This document shows, one piece after another, positions 63,470 through 64,000 of a DNA stretch of 64,000 nucleotides (its first letter is position 1; each line of letters begins with the position of its first letter). The stretch is from assembly GCA_036823195.1 (NCBI GenBank), contig DAISGI010000009.1, positions 1-64,000 of the forward strand, in the 5' to 3' direction. The notes beneath the pieces were generated by a model that saw nothing but the letters and a program-made list of their open reading frames with translations, made no database searches and was not told where the DNA came from. The position numbers and the translations under genes were made by a program. This DNA is from UBA4874 sp002399435. Lineage in GTDB: Bacteria; Bacillota; Clostridia; Caldicoprobacterales; DTU083.

Positions 63470-64000
63470 ATTCAGAGATTATCTCGAAAATTATTACATT
63501 CCGGTTTTACCATACCGGAGGATGTGACGGTGGGACCGCTGGATCCAATGCCGGAGAAGGTGATTCAATTTGGAGAAGGCAGTTTTCTGCGGGCTTTTGT
63601 GGATTGGATGATCAACCGGCTCAACCGGAAGGGACTTTTTCATGGCAGTGTCGTTGTAGTCCAGCCGATAGAGCAGGGGATGGCAGATGTCCTGAACGAA
63701 CAGGACGGTTTGTATACCCTTTACTTAAGAGGCCTTAAGGACGGCAGCCGGGCAGAATCCCGGGAAGTCGTCACTTCCATCAGCAGGGCAATCAATCCTT
63801 ACAGGGAATACTCTGCTTTTTTGGAATGTGCGCAAAATCCGGATCTGCGGTATATGGTATCCAATACGACGGAGGCCGGCATTGCCTATCTCCCGGAAGA
63901 CCAGCCAAAGGACCAATGCCCGAAGTCGTTCCCGGCGAAAGCTGCTGCCTTTTTGTATGGACGGTATCGCCATTTTTCCGGAGACCCTGCCAAGGGCATG
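63470..64000 (+). CDS. uxaB: Tagaturonate reductase (altronate oxidoreductase), partial at window end
   Basis: The first 177 residues of the gene are present, and it runs off the window. The enzyme reduces tagaturonate to altronate with NADH in galacturonate catabolism. IQFGEGSFLRAFVDWMI, VVVVQPIEQG, QDGLYTLYLRG and VSNTTEAGI match the N-terminal half of the family. No ATG, GTG or TTG lies at the expected start. An ATT at 63470 sits seven bases after a perfect AAGGAGGG and gives the family-like N-terminus QRLSRKLLHSGF. A TTG at 63452 precedes the ribosome site, and a GTG further in would lose conserved residues. The start codon is therefore uncertain. Confidence 0.88.
   Translation, partial: MQRLSRKLLHSGFTIPEDVTVGPLDPMPEKVIQFGEGSFLRAFVDWMINRLNRKGLFHGSVVVVQPIEQGMADVLNEQDGLYTLYLRGLKDGSRAESREVVTSISRAINPYREYSAFLECAQNPDLRYMVSNTTEAGIAYLPEDQPKDQCPKSFPAKAAAFLYGRYRHFSGDPAKGM

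Overview
The window looks like a scaffold from an anaerobic, carbohydrate-degrading Bacillota, most likely a Clostridia member. The pointers are strong AAGGAGG ribosome sites, lipobox solute-binding proteins, an AgrBD peptide pair, a GTP-type PEP carboxykinase, and an oxygen-sensitive anaerobic sulfatase-maturating enzyme. GC content is moderate by eye. Two runs of exactly 100 N (1885-1984 and 17598-17697) are scaffold placeholders, so this is probably a draft or metagenome-derived assembly. No rRNA, tRNA, CRISPR array, transposase or phage gene was recognised.

Layout. 1-16053: a divergent lipoprotein solute-binding gene, then a nine-gene rightward block: a giant two-module solute-binding protein, two permeases, an NHL/TPR protein, a Yip1-like membrane protein, a DUF5696-like protein, two more permeases, and a membrane-anchored AraC regulator. 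16143-24402: leftward housekeeping genes (PEP carboxykinase broken by a gap and an amber codon, a DEAD-box-type helicase, an acyl-CoA synthetase, a pseudouridine synthase and an rRNA methyltransferase-like gene), with one rightward isomerase. 24657-40556: rightward mixed metabolism (UDP-glucose dehydrogenase, agrBD, VanZ-like, GH172-like, GH38 alpha-mannosidase, aldo/keto reductase, two isomerases, threonine dehydrogenase plus 2-amino-3-ketobutyrate CoA ligase, topoisomerase III). 41017-54294: a second, diverged copy of the importer block with its own lipoprotein in front. 54436-58838: sulfatase-maturating enzyme and two sulfatases. 58916-64000: a frameshifted permease-like gene, a transglutaminase-like protein, a LacI regulator under a consensus promoter with a 24-bp palindrome, and the start of a tagaturonate reductase gene.

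The most interesting content is the twice-present cassette: giant binding protein, permease pair, NHL/TPR, Yip1, DUF5696, second permease pair. Gene order is the same in both copies. The NHL/TPR and Yip1 parts are separate genes in copy 1 and one protein in copy 2, which argues that they act together. No ATPase gene is present, so all eight permeases must borrow one from elsewhere. The assembly reads as a cell-surface capture, sensing and import system for one or more complex glycans. The nearby glycosidases, sulfatases, isomerases and uronate gene suggest sulfated or uronic-acid-containing plant, algal or host polysaccharides. The substrate itself cannot be read from the sequence.
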